Origin: Mucilaginibacter sp.
GTDB lineage: Bacteria > Bacteroidota > Bacteroidia > Sphingobacteriales > Sphingobacteriaceae
Direction: 5' to 3'
Length of the DNA: 64,000 bases
Assembly: GCF_028287845.1 (NCBI RefSeq)
Contig: NZ_JAQBOW010000108.1
Location: 18,917-82,916 of the forward strand
Shown: piece after piece, positions 25,753-36,119 of the stretch
Layout: every line of letters starts with the position of its first letter
Position numbering within the stretch: the first letter of the stretch is position 1
Notes under the pieces: generated by a model
Told to the model about the DNA's origin: nothing
What the model saw: only the letters and a program-made list of their open reading frames with translations
Database searches by the model: none
Translations under genes and position numbers: made by a program

Positions 25753-26598
25753 TTGGACAAAGAACTTGTACGCCCATTTATAGATAATGCCCTAAAAGAA
25801 GATGTTGGCGATGGCGACCATACATCATTAGCCACCATACCAGTTGGCACCATTGGCAAAGCCAAACTGTTGGTTAAAGACCCTGGTATAATTGCCGGCG
25901 TTGAGCTGGCCAAATATATTTTTCACTGCGTTGATGAGGACCTTAAGCTAAACGTATTTATTACAGATGGCACCGAAGTTAAACCAAAAGATATTGTATT
26001 TGAAGTTGAGGGCAGCGCCATAAGTATTTTAACCGCCGAGCGATTGGTGCTGAATTGCATGCAGCGCATGTCTGGCATTGCTACCGCTACCGACCATATT
26101 GTAGACCTGTTAAAAGGCACCAATACCCAGGTTTTAGATACCCGCAAAACCACACCCGGTATGCGTTATTTAGAAAAATGGGCCGTACGCATTGGCGGAG
26201 GTACTAACCATCGCTTTGGCTTGTATGATATGATGCTGATTAAAGATAATCATGTGGATTATTCGGGCGGGATTGCCAGGGCTATTGAGAACGCGCATCA
26301 ATACATCAACGTGCACAACAAAAAACTGATTATAGAAATTGAGGTACGTAACCTTGAAGAGCTGGAAGAGGTTTTGCGAACCGGTGGTGTAGACCGTATA
26401 TTGCTGGATAATTTTAATTACAGCGATCTTAAACAAGCGGTAAATATTATCGAGGGCCGGTACATTACCGAAGCATCAGGCGGCATAAATATTGATAACG
26501 TGCGCGAATTTGCCAACTGTGGGGTTGATTATGTATCCGTAGGTGCTATAACACACTCTGTTACCTGTATGGACCTGAGCTTAAAAGCTATTAAATAA
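25753..26598 (+). CDS. nadC: Nicotinate-nucleotide pyrophosphorylase (carboxylating)
   Basis: Converts quinolinate and PRPP to nicotinate mononucleotide in de novo NAD synthesis. The 281 residues are standard, with DTRKTTPGMRYLEKWAV and GGGTNHRFGLYDMMLIKDNH, which contain the quinolinate- and phosphate-binding Arg, Lys and His residues, and EASGGI near the C-terminus. An in-frame TAA lies 15 bases upstream and no ATG is near, so TTG at 25753 is the start. plsY follows 91 bases later on the same strand. nadA and nadB are not nearby. Confidence 0.96.
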   Translation: MDKELVRPFIDNALKEDVGDGDHTSLATIPVGTIGKAKLLVKDPGIIAGVELAKYIFHCVDEDLKLNVFITDGTEVKPKDIVFEVEGSAISILTAERLVLNCMQRMSGIATATDHIVDLLKGTNTQVLDTRKTTPGMRYLEKWAVRIGGGTNHRFGLYDMMLIKDNHVDYSGGIARAIENAHQYINVHNKKLIIEIEVRNLEELEEVLRTGGVDRILLDNFNYSDLKQAVNIIEGRYITEASGGINIDNVREFANCGVDYVSVGAITHSVTCMDLSLKAIK

Positions 26599-26689
26599 TC
26601 CTGCTAATTATTCTGTTAGTATAAATGTTTTGCTTTTAAATATAATTAAACTTGTTAGTACAATTACCAATTTTTAATATTGCGTTGAT

Positions 26690-27337
26690 ATGATCACCCC
26701 TTATTCTATTGCTGCGCTCATATTGGCCTACATGTTTGGCTCTATCCCCACCGCGGTATGGATAGGGCAGGCATTTTTTAATATTGACGTACGCGAGTAC
26801 GGCAGCGGTAACGCCGGGGCCACCAATACCTTTAGGGTGCTTGGCAAAAAGGCCGGCATACCTGTTATGCTGCTGGATATTTTAAAAGGATGGACAGCCA
26901 CAAACCTTGCCTTTGTTATAGGAGTTGGTGTTACCGGTCCTTATCATTCAGTACCTTTCTATAATTATCAGCTTGCCCTGGGCATAGCCGCCGTAATGGG
27001 CCACTTGTTCCCGGTATTTGCCGGGTTTAGGGGGGGTAAGGGTATTGCAACCTTATTTGGTATGATACTGGCTGTTAATTTACCCGCGGCTTTATTGTGT
27101 GTATCGGTATTTATTGTGGTATTACTAATTACCCGGTATGTATCGTTAGGCTCTATCATAGCAGGCTTTACTTACCCCATTGGTGTAACTTTTATTTTCC
27201 CCACTTATATTAAATCGGTTATTATATACGGCATGTGTATGTGCCTGTTGATATTAGTAACCCATCAAAAAAATATTGAGCGCCTTTTAAAAGGGAAAGA
27301 ATCAAAGGTTAATTTCTTCAAGAAAAAAGCAAGCTAA
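26690..27337 (+). CDS. plsY: Glycerol-3-phosphate acyltransferase PlsY
   Basis: Inner-membrane enzyme that transfers the acyl group of acyl-phosphate to glycerol-3-phosphate, starting phospholipid synthesis. The 215 residues have about five hydrophobic segments. The three PlsY loops are present: GSIPTAVWIGQ near residue 17, GSGNAGATNTFRVLG near residue 38 and FRGGKGIAT near residue 110. The ATG is preceded by a near-match promoter box (TAATATTG). A 120-bp palindrome follows the gene. Confidence 0.96.
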   Translation: MITPYSIAALILAYMFGSIPTAVWIGQAFFNIDVREYGSGNAGATNTFRVLGKKAGIPVMLLDILKGWTATNLAFVIGVGVTGPYHSVPFYNYQLALGIAAVMGHLFPVFAGFRGGKGIATLFGMILAVNLPAALLCVSVFIVVLLITRYVSLGSIIAGFTYPIGVTFIFPTYIKSVIIYGMCMCLLILVTHQKNIERLLKGKESKVNFFKKKAS

Positions 27338-27360
27338 CGTGAGTTTGGGATAAGCTCTAT

Positions 27361-27480
27361 GTCATTTCGATACAAGGTACGAGTGAGAAATCTTATACAC
27401 CATACGATATTGCCGTACAAAGCGTATAAGATTTCTCTTTCACCCCCAACACACAACCGCCCCGGCTCCATCGAAATGAC
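27361..27480. repeat. 120-bp palindromic element after plsY
   Basis: The ends GTCATTTCGA and TCGAAATGAC are exact complements. An inner pair GAGAAATCTTATAC (27385) and GTATAAGATTTCTC (27424) is also perfect over 14 bases. It resembles the widespread GTCATTTCGA...GAGAAATCT palindromes of this phylum and could form a long cruciform or 3' hairpin for plsY. Confidence 0.8.
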
Positions 27481-27524
27481 AATTTTATTGATTTATACTA
27501 TTTAAGCTAAAAAGAAACAGAAAT

Positions 27525-27720
27525 GTTGTTTCATTTTGTTACACCACTGCTAAATATTCTTTTTTGTAATTTATTGATAATCAGAAATATAATTAAAAAT
27601 TACGCATAAAAATACTGACGAATAAGTTGTTACATTTTGTTACATCACTTTTTCGTATTTTGTTTATTTTCAATAGGTTAAGTCGAAATCTTGTTACACT
27701 TGTTACATTTTGTTACACAT
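27525..27720 (+). repeat. Repeated TGTTACATTTTGTTACA words
   Basis: The 23-base word GTTGTTACATTTTGTTACATCA appears at 27525-27547 and 27626-27648 (21 of 23 identical) and in variant form at 27700-27720, followed by its complement GTGTAACAAAAC. This fills the spacer between the converging ends of plsY and pabB. Apart from this and the palindrome before it I see nothing else in the 398-base gap. Confidence 0.7.
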
Positions 27721-27735
27721 TTTGGTGTAACAAAA

Positions 27736-29004
27736 CTAAGCAGGCAGCTGCCCTAAAACCTCTAAAATAGCCTTGGCTTTAAGCAGGCATTCCTCATACT
27801 CATTTTCGGCATCGGCATGGTAGGTTATGGCGCTGCCCACATGGAAGGACAGGTATTTCTCTGCCGAATTATATAATAACGTCCTAATCACTACATTAAA
27901 ATCAAAATCATTATCGGGGCTAAAGTAACCTATAGCACCTGAGTATACCCCACGCTTGCTGCGCTCATACTGTTCCATCAGCCGCATCGAATTGATCTTG
28001 GGCGCGCCGGTCATGCTTCCCATAGGGAAGGTATTGCGTATGGCTTCTACGGCGGTAATTCCGTCCTGTAATTCACATACAACCGTTGATATCATTTGGT
28101 GCACCTGGTTAAAGGTATAGATGCCAAATAGCTCTTCGGTTTTTACCGTACCGGGTTTGGCCGAATGGGTAAGGTCATTACGCACCAAGTCAACTATCAT
28201 CACATTTTCCTGTAGCTCTTTGGCGTGATTGCGCAGTTGTTGTTTGATGGCCTCGTCTTCCTGCTTTGTATTACCTCGTTTGGCGGTGCCCTTAATGGGT
28301 TGCGATATAAGTTTGCTGCCCCGTTTAGCTAAAAAGCGCTCGGGCGAGGCGCAAAGAATATACTTGTCATGCCATTTAAAAAAAGTACCAAACGGTGTCG
28401 GCGAGACGAGGTTAAGCTGTAAAAAAGTAGCTAGAGGATCTATTTGTGCACCGGCAGCAAAAAACTCCTGGCAAAAGTTGGTTACGTAGATATCGCCCCG
28501 GCTGATGTGGCCCTTAATTTTGTTAACAGTGGCTATATAATCCTCTTTACTAAACCTCGATTGAAGGTCAATGTTATTCGCTGGTGAAGTGATGGGTATT
28601 TGTTGTTCAATGGATTCAAAAATGGCCTGCGGATTATCGGCAGTTATTTCCACCTGTTCGCCGTTAATCAATATCAAATACTGCGGAGCGAAAAAACACA
28701 GATCAGGAAAAGTAAGATGATCCGGGTTTGAAGATGATAAATTCTCCACCTCGTTCTTCAAATCATAACTAAAAAAGCCTGTTAACCAGCCCGGGTTCTT
28801 TGCGCGAAAGTTTTCTAACTGTTTAAAAGCCGACCCGATATTTGCAACTATGTAGTCTTTAACACCGGCGGCAATTAACGTGTCAAATTTTGAATAGGGG
28901 TCATTAAAGTTATTAGAATCGAGATAGCAAGCCGCATCAAAAGCAGCGGCCCATTGCAGGGCCTTTTGTTTAAATAAACGCAGATCGGTTACCTGTTTAA
29001 TCAC
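27736..29004 (-). CDS. pabB: Aminodeoxychorismate synthase component I
   Basis: Aminates chorismate to 4-amino-4-deoxychorismate for p-aminobenzoate and folate synthesis. The 422 residues hold a variable N-terminal part and the chorismate-binding domain from about residue 150, with PIKGTAKRG, DLVRNDL, VHQMISTV and FPMGSMTGAPK. The lysine in PIKGT is the PabB-type residue; anthranilate synthase TrpE has PIAGT. The start is GTG, five bases after a -7 box. A possible partner lyase (PabC-like) lies at 40.8 kb; the amidotransferase PabA is not seen here. Confidence 0.9.
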   Translation of the reverse strand: MIKQVTDLRLFKQKALQWAAAFDAACYLDSNNFNDPYSKFDTLIAAGVKDYIVANIGSAFKQLENFRAKNPGWLTGFFSYDLKNEVENLSSSNPDHLTFPDLCFFAPQYLILINGEQVEITADNPQAIFESIEQQIPITSPANNIDLQSRFSKEDYIATVNKIKGHISRGDIYVTNFCQEFFAAGAQIDPLATFLQLNLVSPTPFGTFFKWHDKYILCASPERFLAKRGSKLISQPIKGTAKRGNTKQEDEAIKQQLRNHAKELQENVMIVDLVRNDLTHSAKPGTVKTEELFGIYTFNQVHQMISTVVCELQDGITAVEAIRNTFPMGSMTGAPKINSMRLMEQYERSKRGVYSGAIGYFSPDNDFDFNVVIRTLLYNSAEKYLSFHVGSAITYHADAENEYEECLLKAKAILEVLGQLPA

Positions 29005-29009
29005 AAATA

Positions 29010-29017
29010 CAAAGTTA
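29010..29017 (-). promoter_or_regulatory. -7 promoter box of pabB
   Basis: TAACTTTG on the minus strand, five bases before the GTG start; predicts a leaderless transcript. It is immediately downstream of the purA terminator hairpin. Confidence 0.6.
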
Positions 29018-29022
29018 AAGCA

Positions 29023-29048
29023 AAAGGCTCCGGATTAGTGGAGCCTTT
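29023..29048 (-). terminator. Terminator hairpin between purA and pabB
   Basis: Perfect nine-base-pair stem AAAGGCTCC/GGAGCCTTT with an eight-base loop, 25 bases after the purA stop. The T-run is short, so efficiency is uncertain. Confidence 0.65.
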
Positions 29049-29072
29049 ATGTTATTTATTAGCCATTGCCTG

Positions 29073-30544
<1,472 letters not shown>

Positions 30545-30623
30545 AAGAATAAATTTCCAGCAGGTCTTTTCATATCCAGGTCCCCGAATGCCTGCGTGCT
30601 TACAACCGGTTTATCCATTTTCC

Positions 30624-31091
30624 TTATACTTTTCTCTCACAGAATCCTGCCTTAAGTTTTTCACAATTCCCATAGAGGTTTAAGGAGTGATGTTTGATCT
30701 CGAATTTTAATAAGCCACCCATCATACTTTGTATCTGCTGTATGCGCGGATCACAAAATTCAACTACTTTGCCGCAATCAATGCAGATAATATGGTCGTG
30801 CTGTTTGTAGCCATATGATTTTTCAAACTGGGCCATGTTCTTGCCAAACTGGTGTTTAGTCACCAGGTCGCACGATACCAATAGTTCCAGTGTATTATAT
30901 ACCGTTGCACGACTTACCCGGTATTTTTTATTTTTCATATGGATGTACAGTGACTCCACATCAAAATGGTCACTGCGTGAATAAATTTCTTCCAGTATAG
31001 CAAAACGTTCAGGGGTTTTCCTGAGATTTTTATTTTCGAGATAAGCCTCGAAGATTTTTTTAACCATGGCTATGGTTTCCTGTGGCATCAT
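30624..31091 (-). CDS. Fur-family metal or peroxide regulator
   Basis: Transcriptional repressor that senses a metal or peroxide. The 155 residues hold a winged helix with the recognition helix [12 protein letters not shown] (about residues 63-74), and a dimerisation domain with the metal-site sequence [12 protein letters not shown] and a C-terminal pair C...C (Cys144, Cys151 region). Whether it is Fur, Zur or PerR cannot be told from sequence alone. Two ATGs occur in tandem at 31091 and 31088; a -7 box lies 15 bases upstream. It precedes the AbiEii-like remnant and purA on the same strand. Confidence 0.88.
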   Translation of the reverse strand: MMPQETIAMVKKIFEAYLENKNLRKTPERFAILEEIYSRSDHFDVESLYIHMKNKKYRVSRATVYNTLELLVSCDLVTKHQFGKNMAQFEKSYGYKQHDHIICIDCGKVVEFCDPRIQQIQSMMGGLLKFEIKHHSLNLYGNCEKLKAGFCERKV

Positions 31092-31106
31092 ATTTTGTTA
31101 AAGGGT

Positions 31107-31114
31107 CAAAGTTA
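31107..31114 (-). promoter_or_regulatory. -7 promoter box of the fur-family gene
   Basis: TAACTTTG on the minus strand, 15 bases before the first ATG. It could also drive the remnant and purA downstream. Confidence 0.6.
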
Positions 31115-31247
31115 TTAATAATAAAATAGAATCAACAGATAACAATCAAGCCTCAGGATGCAAGAATCCGGAGCTAAGATAAGCCATACAGGAAATCAAA
31201 AAGGCACTCATGTATCTTGATTCCTGCATCCTGACTGCCCTGGTTGT

Positions 31248-33470
31248 TCAGGACGCTTTCTCAATGGCCGAATCGAAACGGTTCACGGAGGTTACCCCTT
31301 TCACCATCTTTAATCTTTTGATCAGGTTATCCAGATGTTCCGTATCGTTTACGTATACCATTATAGAACCCTCAAAAATGCCATTGTCGCTATCCACTGT
31401 GATCGAGCGCATATTCACCTTAAAATCATTCGAAATAACTGTGGTTAATTTATTGATCAGGCCTACATCATCTATCCCTGTGATTCTTAGTCCGGTTAAA
31501 AATGCCAGTTCCTGCTGGTTGGTCCATCTTGCTTTGACAATGCGGTAGCCATAATTTGCCATCAGTTTGGCTGCATTGGGACAATTCGTACGGTGTATTT
31601 TTATACCATCGCTAACGGTAATAAAACCAAAAACATCATCGCCGGGAATAGGGTTGCAGCAATTGGCCAGTTTATAGTCAATTTTCTGCATGTCCTCACC
31701 GATCAGCAGCATGTCGCTGTCTTTGGTTTTGATATTGCGCAACAGGCTTTGTACCTGTTCAGTCTCTATTTTATCCTGCGGTTTATTTTCAATTACTTTC
31801 TCTGAAGCCAGGTATTCCTTCAGGTCCTTCATATCGATCGTGCCCTGTGCTACATTAAAAAAGAGGTCCTGCGTGGAAGCCAGCTTAAAATAATAACTGA
31901 TCTTGTGTATGTTTTCGGAATTGTAAGTGATCTTCAGGGATTTCATCTTACGTTCCAGTATCTCCTTGCCATCATCAGCTATTTTCCGTTTTTCTTCCTT
32001 CAGGGCCGATTTTATTTTGGCTTTAGCTTTGGCCGTCACCACAATATTGAGCCAGTCTTCCTTTGGTGTTTGCTTGCTGGAAGTGATGATTTCTACCTGG
32101 TCGCCGTTTTGCAGTTTGTAGCTTAGCGGCACCAGCTTATGGTTCACTTTGGCGCCAATACAACTGGCACCCACATCGGTATGTATCTCAAAAGCAAAGT
32201 CAAGTGCTGTCGCATTTAGCGGTAACTGAATAAGGGCGCCTTTTGGTGTGAAAATGAATATCTCGTCCGAAAACAAGTTCATTTTAAAATCATCAAGGAA
32301 ATCGAGTGCGTTTGATTCCGGGTTCTTTAACATGTCACGCACTTTTTGTACCCATTGATCAAGCCCGCTGTCGGTTGACGATTCTTTATATTTCCAGTGT
32401 GCAGCAAAGCCTTTTTCAGCGATCTCGTTCATCCTTTTGGTGCGTATCTGCACTTCAACCCACTGCCCGCGGGGCCCCATTACTGTCGTATGCAATGATT
32501 CGTATCCATTTGCCTTTGGTGAGGATATCCAGTCGCGCAGACGATCCGGATTAGGGCGATACAGGTCGGTAACTATTGAATATGCCTTCCAGCAATCTGC
32601 TTTTTCATTTTCAGGCGTGCTGTCCAGAATGATCCTGATCGCAAACAGGTCGTATACCTCCTCAAACGGGATGGCCTTTTTCTTCATCTTGTTCCAGATC
32701 GAATGGATAGATTTTGGCCGGCCGAATACATCGGAATGCAATCCCTGTCCTTCCAGTACTTTTTTTACCGGTTCACTAAAATCCCTGATAAATTTTTCCC
32801 GTTCAGCTTTTTTCTCGTTCAGCTTATTTTTGATGAACTGGTAGGTTTCGCGTTCCATGTACTTCATGGACAGGTCTTCCAGTTCTGATTTTATAGCGTA
32901 CAAGCCCAGGCGATGCGCCAGCGGGGCGTACAAATAAACCGTTTCGGATGAAAGTTTAAGCTGCTTATCGCGCGGCATATACTCCATCGTTCGCATATTA
33001 TGCAGGCGGTCGGCAAGTTTTATCAATATTACCCTCACATCATCGGCAAGGGTAAGCAGCATTTTTCGGAAATTTTCGGCCTGTAATGAGCTATTGGTAT
33101 CAAATACACCCGAAATTTTGGTTAATCCGTCAATAATTTTGGCAACCTTCTTGCCAAATTCCCTTTCAATATCATCCAGTGTTACAGCCGTGTCCTCCAC
33201 CACATCGTGCAATAAAGCGCAGACAATTGAGGTCGTTCCCAGGCCGATCTCTTCGGCGGCAATTTGTGCTACAGCAATAGGATGGTAGATATAAGGTTCG
33301 CCAGATTTGCGGCGCATGTCTTTATGGCTTTCAAGGGCCATGTCAAACGCTTTACGTATCATCCGTTTATCACCTTTTTGCAAGGTGGATTTACTGGCGC
33401 GCAGCAAAGCACGATATCTTTTCAGTATCTCATTCTTTTCAGCTTCTATATCGATCACTAAATCTTTCAT
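31248..33470 (-). CDS. Bifunctional (p)ppGpp synthetase/hydrolase (Rel/SpoT)
   Basis: Makes and degrades the stringent-response alarmone. The 740 residues carry an HD hydrolase domain (SGEPYIYHP, ALLHDVVEDT with His88-Asp89), the synthetase domain (GRPKSIHSIWNKMKKK, SPKANGYESLHT), a TGS domain (IFIFTPKGALIQLP), a conserved cysteine region (ANCCNPIPGDDV) and a C-terminal ACT domain. An intact HD motif and synthetase both point to a dual-function enzyme. ATG at 33470 is chosen; a GTG eight codons upstream is in frame but unlikely. Confidence 0.96.
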   Translation of the reverse strand: MKDLVIDIEAEKNEILKRYRALLRASKSTLQKGDKRMIRKAFDMALESHKDMRRKSGEPYIYHPIAVAQIAAEEIGLGTTSIVCALLHDVVEDTAVTLDDIEREFGKKVAKIIDGLTKISGVFDTNSSLQAENFRKMLLTLADDVRVILIKLADRLHNMRTMEYMPRDKQLKLSSETVYLYAPLAHRLGLYAIKSELEDLSMKYMERETYQFIKNKLNEKKAEREKFIRDFSEPVKKVLEGQGLHSDVFGRPKSIHSIWNKMKKKAIPFEEVYDLFAIRIILDSTPENEKADCWKAYSIVTDLYRPNPDRLRDWISSPKANGYESLHTTVMGPRGQWVEVQIRTKRMNEIAEKGFAAHWKYKESSTDSGLDQWVQKVRDMLKNPESNALDFLDDFKMNLFSDEIFIFTPKGALIQLPLNATALDFAFEIHTDVGASCIGAKVNHKLVPLSYKLQNGDQVEIITSSKQTPKEDWLNIVVTAKAKAKIKSALKEEKRKIADDGKEILERKMKSLKITYNSENIHKISYYFKLASTQDLFFNVAQGTIDMKDLKEYLASEKVIENKPQDKIETEQVQSLLRNIKTKDSDMLLIGEDMQKIDYKLANCCNPIPGDDVFGFITVSDGIKIHRTNCPNAAKLMANYGYRIVKARWTNQQELAFLTGLRITGIDDVGLINKLTTVISNDFKVNMRSITVDSDNGIFEGSIMVYVNDTEHLDNLIKRLKMVKGVTSVNRFDSAIEKAS

Positions 33471-33552
33471 GTTCACATCCACGTATAAAATCACTAACTT
33501 GCAATAAAAAAGTTAATTGCAGGTTATTATTCAAATCCAAAAAAAATTACGT

Positions 33553-33560
33553 TAATTTTG
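33553..33560 (+). promoter_or_regulatory. -7 promoter box of the DUF4294-gpx-bshB1 unit
   Basis: TAATTTTG, 14 bases before the ATG of the DUF4294-like gene. It is the only promoter box seen for the three-gene unit. Confidence 0.55.
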
Positions 33561-33574
33561 TAGTACGTAAAATT

Positions 33575-34189
33575 ATGAAATTTATTGGTTTTCTCTTGTT
33601 GTTTTCCTGTAGCCTTGGGGTGGTAAAAGCCCAGGAACGACAGGCCAGTCCATTGGTTATGGGCAAAAATGATACCATCAAAACGTATCTTACAAATATT
33701 GACGGTGAATTGGTCCCAATGATCGTCACCTCCGAGATCAGGATAGTGGATGTAAGGATATTCAAAAGCAGAGCAGATCGCGATGCCTATAACCGTTTAA
33801 GGTACAATGTTTATAAAGTATTACCCTATGCTAAGTTTGCAGCCGAAAGGTATGAAAAGTTACAGCGCAACCTGGCTACAACAGCCGATAAAAAGAGACA
33901 AAAACTGATGGTGGATACCTGCGAAACCCAAATAAAGGATCTGTTTAAACGGGAAATCGAAAACCTGACAATTAGTCAGGGCGAGGTTTTAATCAAACTC
34001 ATTGACAGACAAACAGGTACTACCAGCTTTGAAATGGTGAAAGAATTAAAGGGCGGATTGAAAGCTTTTATGTTTCAATCGGTAGCCCGGTTTTTTGGCC
34101 ATAATTTAAAGGAAACGTATGACCCTAATGAGGAACGGGATATTGAGGCTATTCTTCAACAGGCGGGATACTATTCCTACAAAAATTGA
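33575..34189 (+). CDS. DUF4294-like exported protein
   Basis: Function unknown. The 204-residue protein starts with a signal peptide (MKFIGFLLLFSCSLGVVKAQ) and continues as a mainly helical, charged protein; DAYNRLRYNVYKVLPYAKFAAE near residue 70 and the W-less FGHNLKETYDPNEERDIEAIL at the end are what I associate with the Bacteroidota family DUF4294. It is first in a tightly packed unit with glutathione peroxidase and bshB1 (spacing 2 and 11 bases), suggesting a role in envelope or redox biology, which is inference. Confidence 0.75.
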   Translation: MKFIGFLLLFSCSLGVVKAQERQASPLVMGKNDTIKTYLTNIDGELVPMIVTSEIRIVDVRIFKSRADRDAYNRLRYNVYKVLPYAKFAAERYEKLQRNLATTADKKRQKLMVDTCETQIKDLFKREIENLTISQGEVLIKLIDRQTGTTSFEMVKELKGGLKAFMFQSVARFFGHNLKETYDPNEERDIEAILQQAGYYSYKN

Positions 34190-34191
34190 TA

Positions 34192-34692
34192 ATGGACAAT
34201 CACAGCATCTACCAGTTTAATGTACAACAATTAGACGGTGAAGTAATAAGCTTATCTGAATATAAAGATAAGGTCCTTTTGATAGTAAATACCGCCTCGC
34301 AATGTAGTTTTACTCCACAGCTTAAAGAATTGGCAACCTTAAAGAACGAATTTAAGGATAAAGATTTCGAAATACTGGCTTTCCCATCAAATGATTTTGG
34401 CGGACAGGAACCTTTGGAAGGCAAGGAAATAGCAGAATTTTGTGAGAATAATGGCACCAATTACCCGGTTTTTGAAAAAATAAGGGTAAGGGGGCCTTAC
34501 GCGCATGCCTTATACCAGTTTTTCGCCGATAAGAAACAAAACGGAATATTGAAATCTGTCCCCAGGTGGAACTTCCATAAGTTTTTAATCGGTAAAAATG
34601 GTTTGGTTACTGATTTCTTTTATCCGTTCACCAAGCCAACTTCCTCAAAGATCCGGAAAAAGATCGCCCGTTTGCTATCCCCAAAAAAATAG
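34192..34692 (+). CDS. Glutathione peroxidase-family thiol peroxidase
   Basis: Reduces hydrogen or lipid peroxides using thiols, probably thioredoxin or bacillithiol here. The 166 residues show the catalytic set: Cys38 in NTASQCSF, Gln72 in DFGGQEP, and Trp126-Asn127 in RWNFHKFL. The active site uses cysteine, not selenocysteine. ATG at 34192 is preferred to the TTG two codons upstream. It sits two bases after DUF4294 and 11 bases before bshB1, an enzyme for bacillithiol, which fits a thiol-redox unit. Confidence 0.93.
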   Translation: MDNHSIYQFNVQQLDGEVISLSEYKDKVLLIVNTASQCSFTPQLKELATLKNEFKDKDFEILAFPSNDFGGQEPLEGKEIAEFCENNGTNYPVFEKIRVRGPYAHALYQFFADKKQNGILKSVPRWNFHKFLIGKNGLVTDFFYPFTKPTSSKIRKKIARLLSPKK

Positions 34693-34703
34693 TGTGTTTG
34701 TAT

Positions 34704-35426
34704 ATGCTTAAATTAGATATATTGGTTTTACCGGTTCATCCCGACGATGCTGAACTGGGCTGTTCGGGTACTATTTTGAAAGAAATATCCTTAGGTAAAA
34801 AGGTGGGTATTGTTGACCTGACCAGGGGTGAACTGGGCACACGCGGGTCCGCAGAAATTCGTGGCCGGGAGGCTGCTGAATCAGCCGGGCTACTGGGGCT
34901 CACTGTAAGAGATAACCTTTCGCTGCCGGATGGTTTTTTTGAAAATACAAAACAATACCAGTTAAAGGTAATAGAGGCTATACGCAGATTCAAGCCCGAA
35001 ATCGTTATTACAAATGGTTACCATGACCGTCATCCGGACCATGGCCGGGCGAGCGACCTGGTTGAGGCTTCGGCATTTTTGGCCGGGCTCCGGAAAATAG
35101 AAACTCGTTATAATAACCAGGTGCAGGAAGCATGGCGGCCTAATTTGGTGTTACACTTTATACAGGATAATTATATTAAACCCGATATTCTTGTTGATGT
35201 AACCAACTATTGGGATAAAAAGGTAGAAAGCATCCGTGCCTTTGGCTCCCAGTTTTTTAATCCCAGCTGGCAAAACGAGCCTGAAACCTATATATCATCG
35301 CCCGACTTTATCGAAATAATTGAAGCAAGGGCAAGGGAGTTCGGCAAAAGTATCCGTGTGAAGTATGCTGAAGGCTTTACTTCAAGAAAGATATTAGGGG
35401 TGGATAACCTGTTCGACCTTAAATAA
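34704..35426 (+). CDS. bshB1: Bacillithiol biosynthesis deacetylase BshB1
   Basis: Removes acetyl from GlcNAc-malate to give GlcN-malate in bacillithiol synthesis. The 240 residues contain the zinc site of the LmbE/PIG-L fold: VHPDDAELGCSG (His12, Asp14, Asp15) and the third ligand in HPDH (residues 110-113), with the helix IRGREAAESAGLLGL between them. The ATG at 34704 gives the standard N-terminus MLKLDILVLPVHPDD. Last gene of the unit, ended by a strong hairpin. Confidence 0.93.
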   Translation: MLKLDILVLPVHPDDAELGCSGTILKEISLGKKVGIVDLTRGELGTRGSAEIRGREAAESAGLLGLTVRDNLSLPDGFFENTKQYQLKVIEAIRRFKPEIVITNGYHDRHPDHGRASDLVEASAFLAGLRKIETRYNNQVQEAWRPNLVLHFIQDNYIKPDILVDVTNYWDKKVESIRAFGSQFFNPSWQNEPETYISSPDFIEIIEARAREFGKSIRVKYAEGFTSRKILGVDNLFDLK

Positions 35427-35434
35427 AAGACGCT

Positions 35435-35458
35435 AGAGCGGTAATGCCTTACCGCTCT
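35435..35458. terminator. Hairpin between bshB1 and a convergent gene
   Basis: Perfect ten-base-pair stem AGAGCGGTAA/TTACCGCTCT with a four-base loop, between the stops of two converging genes. It has no long T-run, so it is probably a bidirectional 3' end structure. Confidence 0.7.
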
Positions 35459-35462
35459 GCAA

Positions 35463-35906
35463 TTATGCCTTTACATATTCAAAGCGGTTATTATCGTTAC
35501 TTCTTTCTCTTCTTAGCTTATTTTCCTTTGCAAGCTTTAAAAGTATCCCTGATAATTCAGATGTTTTAAAATCAGAATCGTAATGTTCTTTACAATACTC
35601 GGCTATTTCAGAGATGGAATGCCTTGCATTAAAGAAATCAGTTGATAATAATTGATTCAGAACTTTAGTAGCTCCTGGCTTCTTGCGGCCAGCCGGCGAA
35701 AAGTTTTCATCATCCTCCCCGGATTTTTGTTTGCGTCCTCTTTTACTGAACGCATCCGTTCCCTCTGTATCCCCTTTCTCTGATTCCATTATTGCATCTA
35801 AAAGACGATCAATAATTTTTACCTGTACAGCTTCAGAGCGGAATGAATTAACAACTTCGGCTATCTCTAACAGCTGCTTTTTTAGTTTTTCAATGTGCTT
35901 GCTCAT
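35463..35906 (-). CDS. Hypothetical protein with winged-helix-like C-terminus
   Basis: Not recognised. The 147 residues begin with an amphipathic helix (MSKHIEKLKKQLLEIAEVV), followed by a charged, probably disordered linker with basic patches (SKRGRKQKSG, SPAGRKKPGA), and end with a helical segment ISEIAEYCKEHYDSDFKTSELSGILLKLAKENKLRRER and a strand that looks like a winged helix. This could be a DNA-binding or nucleoid-type protein. It is monocistronic, convergent with bshB1 and 213 bases from lat. Confidence 0.6.
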   Translation of the reverse strand: MSKHIEKLKKQLLEIAEVVNSFRSEAVQVKIIDRLLDAIMESEKGDTEGTDAFSKRGRKQKSGEDDENFSPAGRKKPGATKVLNQLLSTDFFNARHSISEIAEYCKEHYDSDFKTSELSGILLKLAKENKLRRERSNDNNRFEYVKA

Positions 35907-36060
35907 GATCGTTATAAACTACCCGATTAGGGGATATATGAAATGTAAAATTAACCGCCATAATAATTAGAAATATTGCCTATTCTGGTTAAAAAATAGT
36001 ATATATTAATATATGGACAGTTAATAAACGTAAATCGGCTAATATAGTATCAATAAGACG

Positions 36061-36096
36061 AAAAAAGCGCCTATTGTTTTGAGAAACAGACGCTTT
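36061..36096 (-). terminator. Terminator after the lysine transaminase gene
   Basis: On the minus strand, stem AAAGCG/CGCTTT with a long loop is followed by six T residues, starting 23 bases after the lat stop. Confidence 0.6.
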
Positions 36097-36119
36097 GTAG
36101 CAAAAATATTACAAAAGTA

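Noticed and set aside
27736..29004. Annotation as anthranilate synthase component I (TrpE)
   Set aside because: The catalytic motif is PIKGT, the PabB form, and no trp genes are adjacent.
34192..34692. Selenocysteine-containing glutathione peroxidase
   Set aside because: The catalytic codon is cysteine in TASQCSF; there is no in-frame TGA at that position.
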